The notes: generated by a model from the letters alone, not told the origin. Counted from the first letter of the stretch, positions 18,674 to 27,578 are shown. The stretch: DNA of 64,000 bases from Veillonellaceae bacterium DNF00626 (GCA_001553355.1 KQ960876.1:124001-188000); one strand, 5' to 3'. Numbers and translations are program-made.

Positions 18674-19590
18674 TCCTCATGCCTCAATAAATATTCATGT
18701 GCCGCCAGCGCCGCAGCTGCCCCTTCACCGGCAGCAATAATAATTTGTTTATTCTTGCAATCTGTAACATCTCCGGCAGCAAATAACCCGGCTATATTTG
18801 TTTTTCCTTCTTTGTCCGTGATAATTTCTCCTCCGTCATTGGTATGTACATCACCCGGCAAATAGGAATTATTCGGTATCCCTCCAACTTCTATAAATAC
18901 ACCGCCGATAGATAATTCTTTTTCACTTTGATCATTTTGATTTCTCACAATAATTGAAGTTATTTTCTTATCTCCTTGCACAGATACAAGGATATATTTC
19001 ATCAATATTTCTACATTATCCCGTTCTTTTAATCTTTTTACTACAATTTCTGCTGCCCGTATACGACTACGTACTAAAAGATACACTTTTTCGCAAATCA
19101 TAGAAAGTTCAATAGCGGCTTGTACCGCACTATCTCCTCCGCCTACAACTGCCACTGTCTTTCCTCGATAAAAAGGTCCATCGCAAGTAGCACAATAACT
19201 CACTCCTCGACCGGTATATTCTTTTTCTCCGGGAATATCTAAAGTACGGCTCTTTTTGCCGGCTGTAACAATACAACTTTTCCCTTGTAAATGGTTCCCA
19301 TCATCTAAAGATACATGAAATACACCATTTCCGTCCTTTTCCAAAGTTTTTACACCTGCGGCTATCATTTTCACCGGATAAGCACGCACATGAGCTTCCA
19401 TTTTATCTGCTAATTCAAAGCCGGAAATAGAGGGAAACCCTAAATAGTTTTCAATTTCACCGGTGAGAAGCATTTGTCCACCTATATCAGTTGATATAAG
19501 CGCCACGGACAATTCTTTTCTCACCGCATAAAGTGCCGCATTAAGTCCTGCCGGACCGCCGCCGATAATCACTACATCATATGTATCCAT
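18670..19590 (-). CDS. trxB: Thioredoxin-disulfide reductase
   Basis: NADPH-dependent flavoenzyme that reduces thioredoxin. 306 residues. FAD dinucleotide fold GGGPAGLNAALYA at the N-terminus, redox-active CATC in SYCATCDGPFYRGK near residue 134, NADPH fold VVGGGDSAVQAA and the C-terminal FAD motif GLFAAGDVTD. Ribosome site AAAAGGAGG. It has its own promoter with a palindrome that closely matches one in the dps promoter (see 19621-19649). Confidence 0.97.
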   Translation of the reverse strand: MDTYDVVIIGGGPAGLNAALYAVRKELSVALISTDIGGQMLLTGEIENYLGFPSISGFELADKMEAHVRAYPVKMIAAGVKTLEKDGNGVFHVSLDDGNHLQGKSCIVTAGKKSRTLDIPGEKEYTGRGVSYCATCDGPFYRGKTVAVVGGGDSAVQAAIELSMICEKVYLLVRSRIRAAEIVVKRLKERDNVEILMKYILVSVQGDKKITSIIVRNQNDQSEKELSIGGVFIEVGGIPNNSYLPGDVHTNDGGEIITDKEGKTNIAGLFAAGDVTDCKNKQIIIAAGEGAAAALAAHEYLLRHEE

Positions 19591-19620
19591 ATTTCCAACC
19601 TCCTTTTACCTCTTGTTTTT

Positions 19621-19649
19621 ATTATATCGTGTTTTGTCGATATATTCAA
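19621..19649 (-). promoter_or_regulatory. trxB promoter with palindromic operator
   Basis: On the minus strand: TTGAAT (19644-19649), 17-nt spacer, TATAAT (19621-19626). The palindrome ATATCG-n8-CGATAT (19624-19643) fills the spacer. Fifteen of 18 aligned positions match the palindrome in the dps promoter at 48702-48721. Confidence 0.75.
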
Positions 19650-19653
19650 CAAT

Positions 19654-21279
19654 CTATCTATTCTCTCGCTTTCCAATAAACTCTCTCAAAAGAGATTGAT
19701 CCGGTACATCCCCATCATCTAATTCTCTAAATAGCTGTAAAAATTCTAATAATCTAAGTGCTTCCGAATAAGCAGAATCATCATTTTTTACTTGTTTTAA
19801 CAATGGCACAACCCATTTTTTCAATACGGATATTTCATACAGCAAAGCGGAATTAAAAACAAAATCAGCTCTATTTTGAAAAGCAAAAATATTTTTTTCT
19901 TCCCCTTCCCGCACGGAGAACCAAGTATTTAAAGTATATGATGCTGAATTTCCTCGAAATTTTACGTCTCTCACTAAACGACGAAGAAGCCTTGTATCCG
20001 CTGTCGAAACTCGGTTGTGATTATTAATGACCAAAGGCATAAGTACAGATAGATAAACATGCATACATTGATACCCCGGTACTACCGAAGTGAGCTTAGG
20101 GTTTAATGCATGAAGACCTTCCACCACAATTGGTTGATCTTTTTCTAATTTAATAGCCTGCCCATTCCACTCTTTTTTCCCTGTGAGAAAATTAAAATGC
20201 GGCACCGGAGTTTCTTTTCCACTCAATAAATCTCCTATGACTTTTTCGAATAACTGAATATCGATAGCCTCCGGATCTTCCCAACTGTCATCCCCCATTT
20301 CATCTCTATTTCTAAAAAAATCATCCAACGAGAGACTTAAAGGGCGAAGACCATTAACCCGTAAATGTATAAGTAATTTCTTTGTAAAAGTGGTTTTTCC
20401 CGACGAAGATGGTCCTGCCACGGCTATTAATCGAATATGAGGATCTTGATATTTTATCAAGTCTGCCAATTGTGCCATTTTCTTTTCTTGCAATGCCTCT
20501 GTCATCGCAATAATATCTTCTCCTTTTCCACTTTTTATATGCTGATTAAGTTCTGTCACCGTGCGACACCCGATAAGTTCTGTCCATTTTTGTGCTTCCA
20601 AAAAAGATTTTGCAAACAACGGATATTCTTTGTCTTGCTGCTCTTCTTTTTCGCCTAAAGGCATAATTAAGAACCCCGGTGCATAAGCTTTCAATCTAAA
20701 ATCTACCAGGAGAGAAATATCCGGTATCAAATATCCCGGGAAATAATCTATATAGCCAAGGCAAGTAGTCAATGAAATGGTATTTTCTTGTATTTGCTCC
20801 AATAAAAGCGCGATATCTTTTTTACCTTGCTGAAGAAATATTTCTTTTCCCTCTTCTTTTTTTATTTTTTTCCGTTCAATAGCGCCTCCGCATTTTGCCA
20901 GTCGTTTCATCACACGCTCAATAGCCTGTAATTCTTGTCCGCGTGGCACATAGCAATTAGAAAATTCACAATAAATAGCACGTCCCAAAGTATGCTTAAC
21001 CGTGACATCAACTTTTCCTTTATATATTTCGTTCATTGCTAATGCTAACAGCAAAATAAGTGATTTTTGATAGGCTCTGATTGTACGCTCATCGGAAAGC
21101 GGAATCCATTTTATAATCGCTTCATCTTTTAGTGATGTATAAAAATCGCATACATCCCCATTAACAGAAGCAAGTCCGGCATTAATTGTCCATTTATCTC
21201 CATAAAGCTTTTTCCAAAAATCTATCACTTTATAAGACTCAGGCACAATATATGTTTTTCCTTCATGATATATTTTCAT
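19654..21279 (-). CDS. Nucleoside (uridine) kinase with N-terminal TGS/ThrRS-like region
   Basis: 541 residues. The N-terminal part (1-60) resembles a TGS domain, and the next about 150 residues resemble the second additional domain of threonyl-tRNA synthetase. The C-terminal half is a uridine-kinase-like P-loop kinase: Walker A VAGPSSSGKTTFTKKL near residue 290, then LSLDDFFRNRDE and VVEGLHALNP. This fused family is widespread in Firmicutes and Thermotogae and is annotated as nucleoside kinase; true substrate and the role of the TGS part are not settled. AAGGAGG precedes the ATG. Confidence 0.88.
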   Translation of the reverse strand: MKIYHEGKTYIVPESYKVIDFWKKLYGDKWTINAGLASVNGDVCDFYTSLKDEAIIKWIPLSDERTIRAYQKSLILLLALAMNEIYKGKVDVTVKHTLGRAIYCEFSNCYVPRGQELQAIERVMKRLAKCGGAIERKKIKKEEGKEIFLQQGKKDIALLLEQIQENTISLTTCLGYIDYFPGYLIPDISLLVDFRLKAYAPGFLIMPLGEKEEQQDKEYPLFAKSFLEAQKWTELIGCRTVTELNQHIKSGKGEDIIAMTEALQEKKMAQLADLIKYQDPHIRLIAVAGPSSSGKTTFTKKLLIHLRVNGLRPLSLSLDDFFRNRDEMGDDSWEDPEAIDIQLFEKVIGDLLSGKETPVPHFNFLTGKKEWNGQAIKLEKDQPIVVEGLHALNPKLTSVVPGYQCMHVYLSVLMPLVINNHNRVSTADTRLLRRLVRDVKFRGNSASYTLNTWFSVREGEEKNIFAFQNRADFVFNSALLYEISVLKKWVVPLLKQVKNDDSAYSEALRLLEFLQLFRELDDGDVPDQSLLREFIGKRENR

Positions 21280-21330
21280 AATTCCTCCTTATCTTTCTTG
21301 TAGCATACCACAAATTGAATATAGCCAAAA

Positions 21331-21353
21331 GAAAAACCCGAATATTTCGGGTT
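21331..21353 (-). terminator. intrinsic terminator ending the lpxL-like/hydrolase unit
   Basis: On the minus strand: AACCCGAA, 3-nt loop, TTCGGGTT, then a short U-run (TTTTTC). It lies 210 nt after the alpha/beta hydrolase stop and just after a 32-codon frame. Confidence 0.8.
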
Positions 21354-21360
21354 ATCGTTC

Positions 21361-21459
21361 CTACATCGTTTTAGGAGATGTAATTTTCTTAATGAAATAC
21401 GCTAATATAGTTGGCACAATACCAACTAATACATAAATAGAGTAAAGAGAAATATACAT
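21361..21459 (-). CDS. possible 32-residue single-pass membrane peptide
   Basis: Short frame with one hydrophobic segment (ISLYSIYVLVGIVPTILAYF) and a basic end (KKITSPK). It ends eight bases before a good terminator, which places it in the transcript downstream of the alpha/beta hydrolase. The start ATG overlaps the stop of a 15-codon frame (TGATG). No strong ribosome site of its own is seen. It could be a real small membrane protein or the tail of a lost gene. Confidence 0.35.
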   Translation of the reverse strand: MYISLYSIYVLVGIVPTILAYFIKKITSPKTM

Positions 21460-21564
21460 CAATACTCACATAATAAAGACAAACAATCCAAAAAAGTATA
21501 TCTCATTCCTTCCATATAATAAGCAAAATAAAAATCAAAGCCATTCTAAATTTCTATCTCTCTA

Positions 21565-22296
21565 CTATTTTATATTTTCCAACCATTCTACCGCTTGATC
21601 CATCATATTGGTTGTAACAAAATGCCCTAATCTTGGATAAGTTACTTGATATACTTGATTCGATTCTTTTCTCAATGTGTCATAAAAATGGGCTTGTGCT
21701 CGAGGATCAACTGTAATATCACTTTCTCCGTTCAAAAGAAGTATAGGCATTTTTGCTAATTCTTTTATGTGTTTCATCGGTGACGCATTCGCTATTTTTT
21801 CATAAAAAGGCCAATGCGGCCCGGCGTCCACAGCAAAGCGAGCTTGCATAAATAAATGAGACAAAAGCCAATCTCCGGATCCGTTCATGGAAACAATAGC
21901 TTTCACCTGTTTCCCATAAGCGCTACCGATGCCCAGCGCAGAAAATCCCCCCATTGAATGTCCTATAATAATTGGTTTATCGTAACCATCATGATGAAGT
22001 AAATCAAGAAATAGCGGAAATTCTTTCATATTTTGAAATATCGTTTCCCAAAACAAAGAATACACCGATACAGTAAAATAATCTGCCAATGGATTTCGTG
22101 TTCCATGATAAATAGCTTCCGGAAGATACACCGTATACCCATGAAGTGCCAACCAGGCTGCTCGCGTCATTTGTTTTTCTCCTGAACTGCTCCAGCCATG
22201 ATAAAAAATAATTGCTTCGCCATTCGATTGTAAAGGAAATACAACGTGATAAGGTATTTCTTTATTCATATATTTTTCAATTTTTAGTTGAATCAT
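21565..22296 (-). CDS. alpha/beta hydrolase (dienelactone-hydrolase-like)
   Basis: 243-residue predicted esterase/lipase-fold enzyme without a signal peptide. Seen: FYHGWSSSGEKQ oxyanion region, nucleophile elbow IGHSMGGFSAL near residue 131, Asp in LNGESDITVDP and catalytic His in RLGHFVT, so a full Ser-Asp-His triad. It resembles YtmA/YitV-type bacterial hydrolases of unknown substrate. It overlaps the acyltransferase stop by four bases (ATGA), with GAGGG upstream, so it is cotranscribed with the lipid A gene; a role in lipid turnover is only a guess. Confidence 0.88.
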   Translation of the reverse strand: MIQLKIEKYMNKEIPYHVVFPLQSNGEAIIFYHGWSSSGEKQMTRAAWLALHGYTVYLPEAIYHGTRNPLADYFTVSVYSLFWETIFQNMKEFPLFLDLLHHDGYDKPIIIGHSMGGFSALGIGSAYGKQVKAIVSMNGSGDWLLSHLFMQARFAVDAGPHWPFYEKIANASPMKHIKELAKMPILLLNGESDITVDPRAQAHFYDTLRKESNQVYQVTYPRLGHFVTTNMMDQAVEWLENIK

Positions 22297-23180
22297 TTTG
22301 TTCCCTCTTTTTGCCCGTACAACCTATCTGTATGTTTCCATCGATTGTGTAACCAAAACCATTCTTCCGGATATGTTCGTATCCATTTCTCTAAACACTC
22401 ATTGATTTCATCAGTCAGTAATTGTACTTTTTCTTTTTTACTTTTTCCTTGTCGAACATATAAAGGATCTTCCACAACAATTTCATATAATCCGTTTTCT
22501 TTCATATGAATAAATACAGGTATCACCGGCAAATCTGTCATTATGGCTAAATGAGCAGGTCCCGTGGGCGTTAATGTTTCTTCCCCAAAAAGAGGAGATA
22601 ATATACCGGTAGCGCCGGGGTCTTGATCACAAAGAAGTCCGACAAAATAACCTTCTCGCAACCGTTTATAAATATTTCGTACCCCCGTTTTATATTCTAC
22701 TTTTTGTCCTACCATACTCCGATATTTTCGAAGAAATTTGTCAAAGCCTTTATTACTTTGTTCCATTCCCACTGCCAATATGGGATAACCAAAAAGAGAT
22801 AATGCCGCCCCTTCTATTTCCCAATTTCCACAATGATTTGCCGCTAAGATACAGCCTTGATTCATTGCTTTAATTTTATCTAATTTCTCTTTTCCTGTAA
22901 TAGTCACATATTTTTCTATATTTTCCTTATTCAACAAGAGAAACCGAAACATAGAAACTCCTATGTCACCTAAGCGCACTGCTGCTTCTTTTGATATTTT
23001 TTCTGCGATCTTTGCATCTTTTGTAATATTTGCACGATAAATATTTTCTATGGACAATTTTTTTCGTTTCTGCGGCACAAGATACCACAAAATTTGCCCC
23101 AGAATATGCCCACCTTTTCGAGCTGCTTTTGGAGACACACGGCAAAAAATAAAACTTAAAATCCTTAAAAAATAATACAT
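22293..23180 (-). CDS. lpxL: Lipid A late acyltransferase, LpxL/HtrB family
   Basis: Inner-membrane enzyme that adds a secondary acyl chain to Kdo-lipid A or a related precursor. 295 residues: N-terminal hydrophobic anchor (about 1-25), then the acyltransferase HX4E motif in AANHCGNWEIEG near residue 115, GLLCDQDPG, and the GPAHLAIMTDLPVIPVF segment. The end WLHNRWK is typical of the family. Whether it acts as LpxL or LpxM cannot be told from sequence. It follows lpxD, separated by a hairpin with U-tract. Confidence 0.88.
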   Translation of the reverse strand: MYYFLRILSFIFCRVSPKAARKGGHILGQILWYLVPQKRKKLSIENIYRANITKDAKIAEKISKEAAVRLGDIGVSMFRFLLLNKENIEKYVTITGKEKLDKIKAMNQGCILAANHCGNWEIEGAALSLFGYPILAVGMEQSNKGFDKFLRKYRSMVGQKVEYKTGVRNIYKRLREGYFVGLLCDQDPGATGILSPLFGEETLTPTGPAHLAIMTDLPVIPVFIHMKENGLYEIVVEDPLYVRQGKSKKEKVQLLTDEINECLEKWIRTYPEEWFWLHNRWKHTDRLYGQKEGTK

Positions 23181-23203
23181 CTTTTCACCATTCTTCTAAT
23201 AAA

Positions 23204-23227
23204 AAAAGATGCGGATAGGCACCTTTT
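23204..23227 (-). terminator. intrinsic terminator between lpxD and lpxL
   Basis: On the minus strand: AAAAGGTGC, 6-nt loop, GCATCTTTT (9 bp with one G-U pair), then TTT. lpxL starts only 24 nt later, so either read-through or a promoter inside the end of lpxD (TATACT at about 23250) must serve lpxL. Confidence 0.7.
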
Positions 23228-23269
23228 CTTAGAAATGCACTCTCTAATTACCAGTATAACATTCCCTCT

Positions 23270-24292
23270 TTATTCTTTGTATATTGTTTCTACTAATTTT
23301 TCTATCTTCTTTACCCTTTTCGCAATATCCGGTAATTTTTTTATCATCACCTGTTCTCTTCCCCAATCACCATGAGGTTTATGAGGAAACCCCATATATA
23401 CACCGGGTGTATTAATATTTCCTATGACTCCGGTTTTAGCTCCTAACGTCACATGATCGGTAATATGAAGATGTCCGGCGATACCACTCTGTCCTGCGAT
23501 AACACAAGAATTGCCCACTTTCGTGCTTCCGGCAATTCCTACTTGAGCAATGATAAAACAATCTTTCCCTATTTCCACATTATGTCCAATATGTACTAAA
23601 TTATCTATCTTTGTCCCTTCTCCGATAATAGTATCATTCATCGCCCCATTATCTACGGTACTACCGGCGCCAACTTCTACATCATTGTGAAGAATCACGC
23701 GCCCTAATTGCCTGATATGAGTATGATGCCCTTTTTCATCAGTAGAAAAGCCAAATCCCTGCCCACCAATAACGGCATGAGCTCGAAGCACTACTCGATC
23801 ACCTATTATTGTATTTTCATGAATAATAGCCCCGGGATAAATCTCACAATTTTTTCCGACATGTGCATTTTTCCCGATATATACATGAGGATATATAACC
23901 GTTTCATCATCTATAACTGCATCATCATCTATAACTGCATAAGCCATAATCGTAACATCTTTTCCTATCGTTGCTGTATGGCTAATAACTGCAGTCGGAT
24001 GTATCTCCACCGGATGTTTAATTTCCGGTCTATATATATCAATTAACGCACCAAAAACTCTTCGACAATCTGATACTACGATGAGATTTTTTGTACATGT
24101 TTTAGGCAATTCGTCCACTAAAATAGCACCGGCATTCATTTCTTCAATATGTTCCGCATAAACGCCTTTAGCAAAAGTAATTTGATGTGGCCCTGCACTT
24201 TCTGCACTACTTACATCATCTATAATCACCGATGAATCTCCATAGACTTGACCACCGAATTGTTCAGCTATCTCACCTACCGTTTTCTTCAT
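23270..24292 (-). CDS. lpxD: UDP-3-O-(3-hydroxyacyl)glucosamine N-acyltransferase LpxD
   Basis: Third step of lipid A synthesis: N-acylation of UDP-3-O-acyl-glucosamine with a 3-hydroxyacyl-ACP. 340 residues. N-terminal uridine-binding domain (1-95), then a left-handed beta-helix of hexapeptide repeats (about 100-285: [28 protein letters not shown] and similar), and a C-terminal helix. Catalytic His candidate in [22 protein letters not shown] precedes the ATG. It follows three Skp-like genes. lpxC, fabZ, lpxA and lpxB are not next to it. Confidence 0.96.
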   Translation of the reverse strand: MKKTVGEIAEQFGGQVYGDSSVIIDDVSSAESAGPHQITFAKGVYAEHIEEMNAGAILVDELPKTCTKNLIVVSDCRRVFGALIDIYRPEIKHPVEIHPTAVISHTATIGKDVTIMAYAVIDDDAVIDDETVIYPHVYIGKNAHVGKNCEIYPGAIIHENTIIGDRVVLRAHAVIGGQGFGFSTDEKGHHTHIRQLGRVILHNDVEVGAGSTVDNGAMNDTIIGEGTKIDNLVHIGHNVEIGKDCFIIAQVGIAGSTKVGNSCVIAGQSGIAGHLHITDHVTLGAKTGVIGNINTPGVYMGFPHKPHGDWGREQVMIKKLPDIAKRVKKIEKLVETIYKE

Positions 24293-24319
24293 TATTTCTC
24301 CTGTTTTTCCTATGACATT

Positions 24320-24745
24320 TTAACCATTTAAACGAGCTAATAAATCATCCGTAATATCAATAGCTCCAACCGGTACAATTTGCTTATGCATAACAATACC
24401 AATATTTTTTTCCTTTGCAATAGCTGCGCATTGTACTTCCAACATAGATTTGATTTGATTTTGCTTACTTTTAGCAAAAATCATTCGTTCCTGACGAGCA
24501 TCTTGCACCTTTTTATCCATTTCTTCTTTTGATACCCCATTTTTCGATGCTTCTGCCAATCGATTTTGTATTTCAGCATCTTTATCGGTTATTTCTTTTT
24601 GAATTTTTTGAATTTTCGTAGATTCTTGCTGTACTCTTTGTACATCTACGATCCCAACTTTGCCGGTAGATCCACAGCCGGCTAAGGTGGCTGTCATAGC
24701 AAGCAACCCGACACAAGCTAATTTCTTCATCCAAGCTTTTGTCAT
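24320..24745 (-). CDS. OmpH/Skp-like lipoprotein (third of three)
   Basis: 141 residues. The lipoprotein signal ends in the lipobox LAGC (Cys near residue 24). Then comes the OmpH-family start KVGIVDVQRVQQES, a coiled-coil arm (about 42-100) and the C-terminal strand motif IGIVMHKQIVPVGAIDITDDLLARL. Skp is a periplasmic trimeric chaperone for outer-membrane proteins; a lipid anchor would tie this copy to a membrane. AGGAGGACG precedes the ATG; 12 nt follow the neighbouring Skp-like gene. Confidence 0.85.
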   Translation of the reverse strand: MTKAWMKKLACVGLLAMTATLAGCGSTGKVGIVDVQRVQQESTKIQKIQKEITDKDAEIQNRLAEASKNGVSKEEMDKKVQDARQERMIFAKSKQNQIKSMLEVQCAAIAKEKNIGIVMHKQIVPVGAIDITDDLLARLNG

Positions 24746-24756
24746 TCTACGTCCTC

Positions 24757-25713
24757 CTATTTTTTTAATTTAATAATCCGCCCTGCTATATCACTTGTAA
24801 CATCCACCGCATCACGATTCACACGATATTTAACAAAAATCATTTTCAAATGCTTTTCTTTCCCTATCGCATCCGCTTCTTCCCTAATATCATGTATTAT
24901 TTCTTCATAGAGTGCGGTCATTTCCTTTTTATGCTTTTCAATTTTTTCTTTCCAATAGTTTTCCATTTCGTCCGGTGCTTTCCGATTAATTTCTTGCGGC
25001 ATTTTTAACATCCGGGCTTTTTCTTTTTCTTCTACTTGTTTTTGAAATTCTTCTTTTTCTTTTTCTGCGTATTGTTGTAATTCTGCTTCATAAGATTTCT
25101 TCGTATTTTGCAAAATTTCTTTGTCTTCCGATGTCCAGTGATTTATTTCAATAGTTTCTGTTCCACTATCTTTATCCAAAATATCATGAACTTCTTTTTT
25201 TATATGCCCATTTTCTCCCTCAGATTCATTGAAAAGAAACCATTTCATTTGCAAATTCACAAGACGTATTTGCTCTTTATTTGCCGCAAAAATAGATTCT
25301 TTACCGGGTTCGATATTTTCATATTTCTTTCTCATACGAACATACATATCTCGCCATTTTTGATTTAATTCATTTTCCTTTTGACGTATACGCTGTTTAC
25401 ATTCTTGTTGCGCCGCAGTTCTCCATTCTTCTTCTTCCAAATAAGCATTTACTCTATGTTTATGAATTTCCATGCGTGACCACAACATTTGCTCATTTTT
25501 ATATTGAGCCAACAAATGTTCATATTGAGATTTTTCTTTGAAATATTCCGTATACTTGGGATGGGATTTTATTAATACATCCATATCAGCCACCCCATAA
25601 ACCGCCGGTTGTTCTACAGATTTTGACTGATTATTTCCACAGCCGCTCACTATCATACCGCAGGTAAGTAAAATCATAGCCGCGGCTTTCCATAAGCGGC
25701 TTCGTTCTGTCAT
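24757..25713 (-). CDS. Long OmpH/Skp-like lipoprotein (second of three)
   Basis: 318 residues, about twice the usual Skp length. Lipobox IVSGC near residue 25, then the OmpH-like start VYGVADMDVLIKSHPKYTEYF. A very charged, almost wholly helical body follows with two long coiled coils (about 55-165 and 205-285). The end HLKMIFVKYRVNRDAVDVTSDIAGRI matches the C-terminal strand of its two neighbours. This suggests an internal duplication or insertion of the tentacle arms. Periplasmic and membrane-anchored; a chaperone or spacer role is inferred. Confidence 0.75.
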   Translation of the reverse strand: MTERSRLWKAAAMILLTCGMIVSGCGNNQSKSVEQPAVYGVADMDVLIKSHPKYTEYFKEKSQYEHLLAQYKNEQMLWSRMEIHKHRVNAYLEEEEWRTAAQQECKQRIRQKENELNQKWRDMYVRMRKKYENIEPGKESIFAANKEQIRLVNLQMKWFLFNESEGENGHIKKEVHDILDKDSGTETIEINHWTSEDKEILQNTKKSYEAELQQYAEKEKEEFQKQVEEKEKARMLKMPQEINRKAPDEMENYWKEKIEKHKKEMTALYEEIIHDIREEADAIGKEKHLKMIFVKYRVNRDAVDVTSDIAGRIIKLKK

Positions 25714-25725
25714 TGTAGACTCCTA

Positions 25726-26244
25726 TTATTTCTTTTCTCCTGATTTATCAGATGATGTATCTTTATTTGTAGATTGTGATAAATTATCACTTACATCCTT
25801 AGTTATATCTGTACCTCCGTAAATAACCGCCGACTTATCAACTACCAGGGACAATCCTCTTTTAGTTGCAATAGATTTTACTGCTCCGGTTACTTGTTCT
25901 TCCAATTCTTTTTCTGCTACACGACTTTTTTCTTGATACTGTTGCTGCATATCAGCAAATAGTTTTTCTTTTTCTTCGTCACTTAAATTAGCAGATTTCG
26001 CATCAAAATCTTTCTGCATTTCATCTGCAAGTGCTTTCATCTTTTTCTGATAGTCCAAAGCTAATGTACCATTATCAGAAATAACCTGTCGCTGATCTAC
26101 TACACCAATGTCTGATGTAGGTGCCGCATTCGCAGTATCTCCCATTGACACAATAGCCATAATACCCACAGAAGCAATAAATACTCCTGCTAATGCAAAG
26201 GAAAAAATCTTTACATTTTTCTTGTTTCCAAGAGCTGTCATCAT
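25726..26244 (-). CDS. OmpH/Skp-like periplasmic or membrane-anchored chaperone (first of three)
   Basis: About 172 residues. An N-terminal hydrophobic segment (FSFALAGVFIASVGIMAIV) is a signal peptide or anchor without a clear lipobox. The OmpH core starts IGVVDQRQVISDN, followed by a coiled coil (about 60-125) and GLSLVVDKSAVIYGGTDITKDV. The tail is Ser/Lys-rich. Several in-frame starts exist; the ATG at 26244 has the best distance to AGGAG. Lies downstream of bamA, as skp does in many diderms. Confidence 0.85.
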   Translation of the reverse strand: MMTALGNKKNVKIFSFALAGVFIASVGIMAIVSMGDTANAAPTSDIGVVDQRQVISDNGTLALDYQKKMKALADEMQKDFDAKSANLSDEEKEKLFADMQQQYQEKSRVAEKELEEQVTGAVKSIATKRGLSLVVDKSAVIYGGTDITKDVSDNLSQSTNKDTSSDKSGEKK

Positions 26245-26261
26245 GATAGCCATCACTCCTT

Positions 26262-27560
26262 TTATAAATTCGCAATCAATCTAAACCAATTGCCATCTTT
26301 ATTATTATACACATATTCTACTGTCATGTAATTATGTAATTTGTATAAAAGCCCAAATTCATTCCATGCTTCTGTTACATTCCGATCATAATCAATCATC
26401 ATTCTATCGGAAATTTTCATCTGTCCAAACACATGAGTATGCCGATTGGCTATATCATACTTACCGCCTGCATACATGCCATTCCCAAACCTATGATTCA
26501 TTCCTACAAAAAAATTCCACTTCATCGGGCCCGGATACCAAATCAATTCTGAAAAAATTCGAGAATTCTTATTCCATGAATAACCTAATATCCCATGAAA
26601 TGCATAGCTTTTATTTTCTTTTCGATTTATATCAAACCACCCTTCTGTACGAATCATCCACTCTTGCGTAGTAGCATCAATAAATAAAATGCTTTTGTCC
26701 GCTCCTTGCAATTCTGTATGAACAGAAATTTTGTATTTCTGTATAATAGAATTATTTTGTAATGTCTTTTCTAAATCTGAAGAAATCTCATCATAATGTC
26801 GATTAACAAAAGCTACCGGTAACCCTTCTAATGCCTTTAGCATTTCTTCCGCTTGCCAAACAGATTTCAACATAATCAATCGCGGAATATCCATTCGACG
26901 AAAAGATATTTCACTTGATCGAATAATAGAACCCTTAGGGATAAGATAAATACGAACTTTCGTATGTTTTCCCGGCATCACTTCGAAATTCGTGTCAAAT
27001 TCAGGAAGCACTTTAGCCAGTAAATCTTTCCCGGCAGATTGCGACACATTTTCTGCCCATCCGATAGAATCTATAGGTAACCCTACTAAAAGGTTTTCCA
27101 TCAAATGTCCTACATGCATAGCATCTTTTTTTACATAGGAGATAGCCTCTTTGGATAGGCTTCCATAATCTACCACTGTTTCCACGGTTTGAATGGATTC
27201 TCCTACCGGTTGAAGAGTGACATGCATCATCGTCTGTTTCCCATAATCTACATGCAAATCGGTGACCATATATCCAATAACCACACGATTAACAATATCA
27301 CTTAACACTTTATCGTATTGCTTTTGATTAGCCAAAAATAATCGATCATCTTTACCGGAAAAAATCCGTTTGCCAACAGACGTAATACTTTCTGTTATAC
27401 GTTTTTTTACGGACAAAGGCATTTCATGATTGCCTGATTCAATTTGTACGTTGACATCTTGTATTTCTGCCGCCATTGTTTCATTAGGTAAGAAAACAAA
27501 AGTGGCACAAAAAACCATTCCTAAAAAAATGGCTTTTTGTTTCCATAAAGAAGGATTCAT
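26262..27560 (-). CDS. Unrecognised predicted outer-membrane protein
   Basis: 432 residues with a signal peptide (1-30, cut near MAAEIQ). The middle (about 35-290) is of unknown fold. It alternates helix and strand, and part of it (VQIESGNHEMPLSVKKRI, LLVGLPIDSIGWAEN) recalls a POTRA-like or periplasmic domain. The last about 130 residues show regularly alternating aromatic strands (FSELIWYPGPMKWNFFVGMN, GMYAGGKYDI, MTVEYVYNNKDGNWFRLI), as in a small beta-barrel. It lies between bamA and the Skp-like genes and is likely cotranscribed with them. An outer-membrane assembly accessory role is a guess from position. Confidence 0.65.
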   Translation of the reverse strand: MNPSLWKQKAIFLGMVFCATFVFLPNETMAAEIQDVNVQIESGNHEMPLSVKKRITESITSVGKRIFSGKDDRLFLANQKQYDKVLSDIVNRVVIGYMVTDLHVDYGKQTMMHVTLQPVGESIQTVETVVDYGSLSKEAISYVKKDAMHVGHLMENLLVGLPIDSIGWAENVSQSAGKDLLAKVLPEFDTNFEVMPGKHTKVRIYLIPKGSIIRSSEISFRRMDIPRLIMLKSVWQAEEMLKALEGLPVAFVNRHYDEISSDLEKTLQNNSIIQKYKISVHTELQGADKSILFIDATTQEWMIRTEGWFDINRKENKSYAFHGILGYSWNKNSRIFSELIWYPGPMKWNFFVGMNHRFGNGMYAGGKYDIANRHTHVFGQMKISDRMMIDYDRNVTEAWNEFGLLYKLHNYMTVEYVYNNKDGNWFRLIANL

Positions 27561-27578
27561 TTCTCCTCCTCATTTTCA

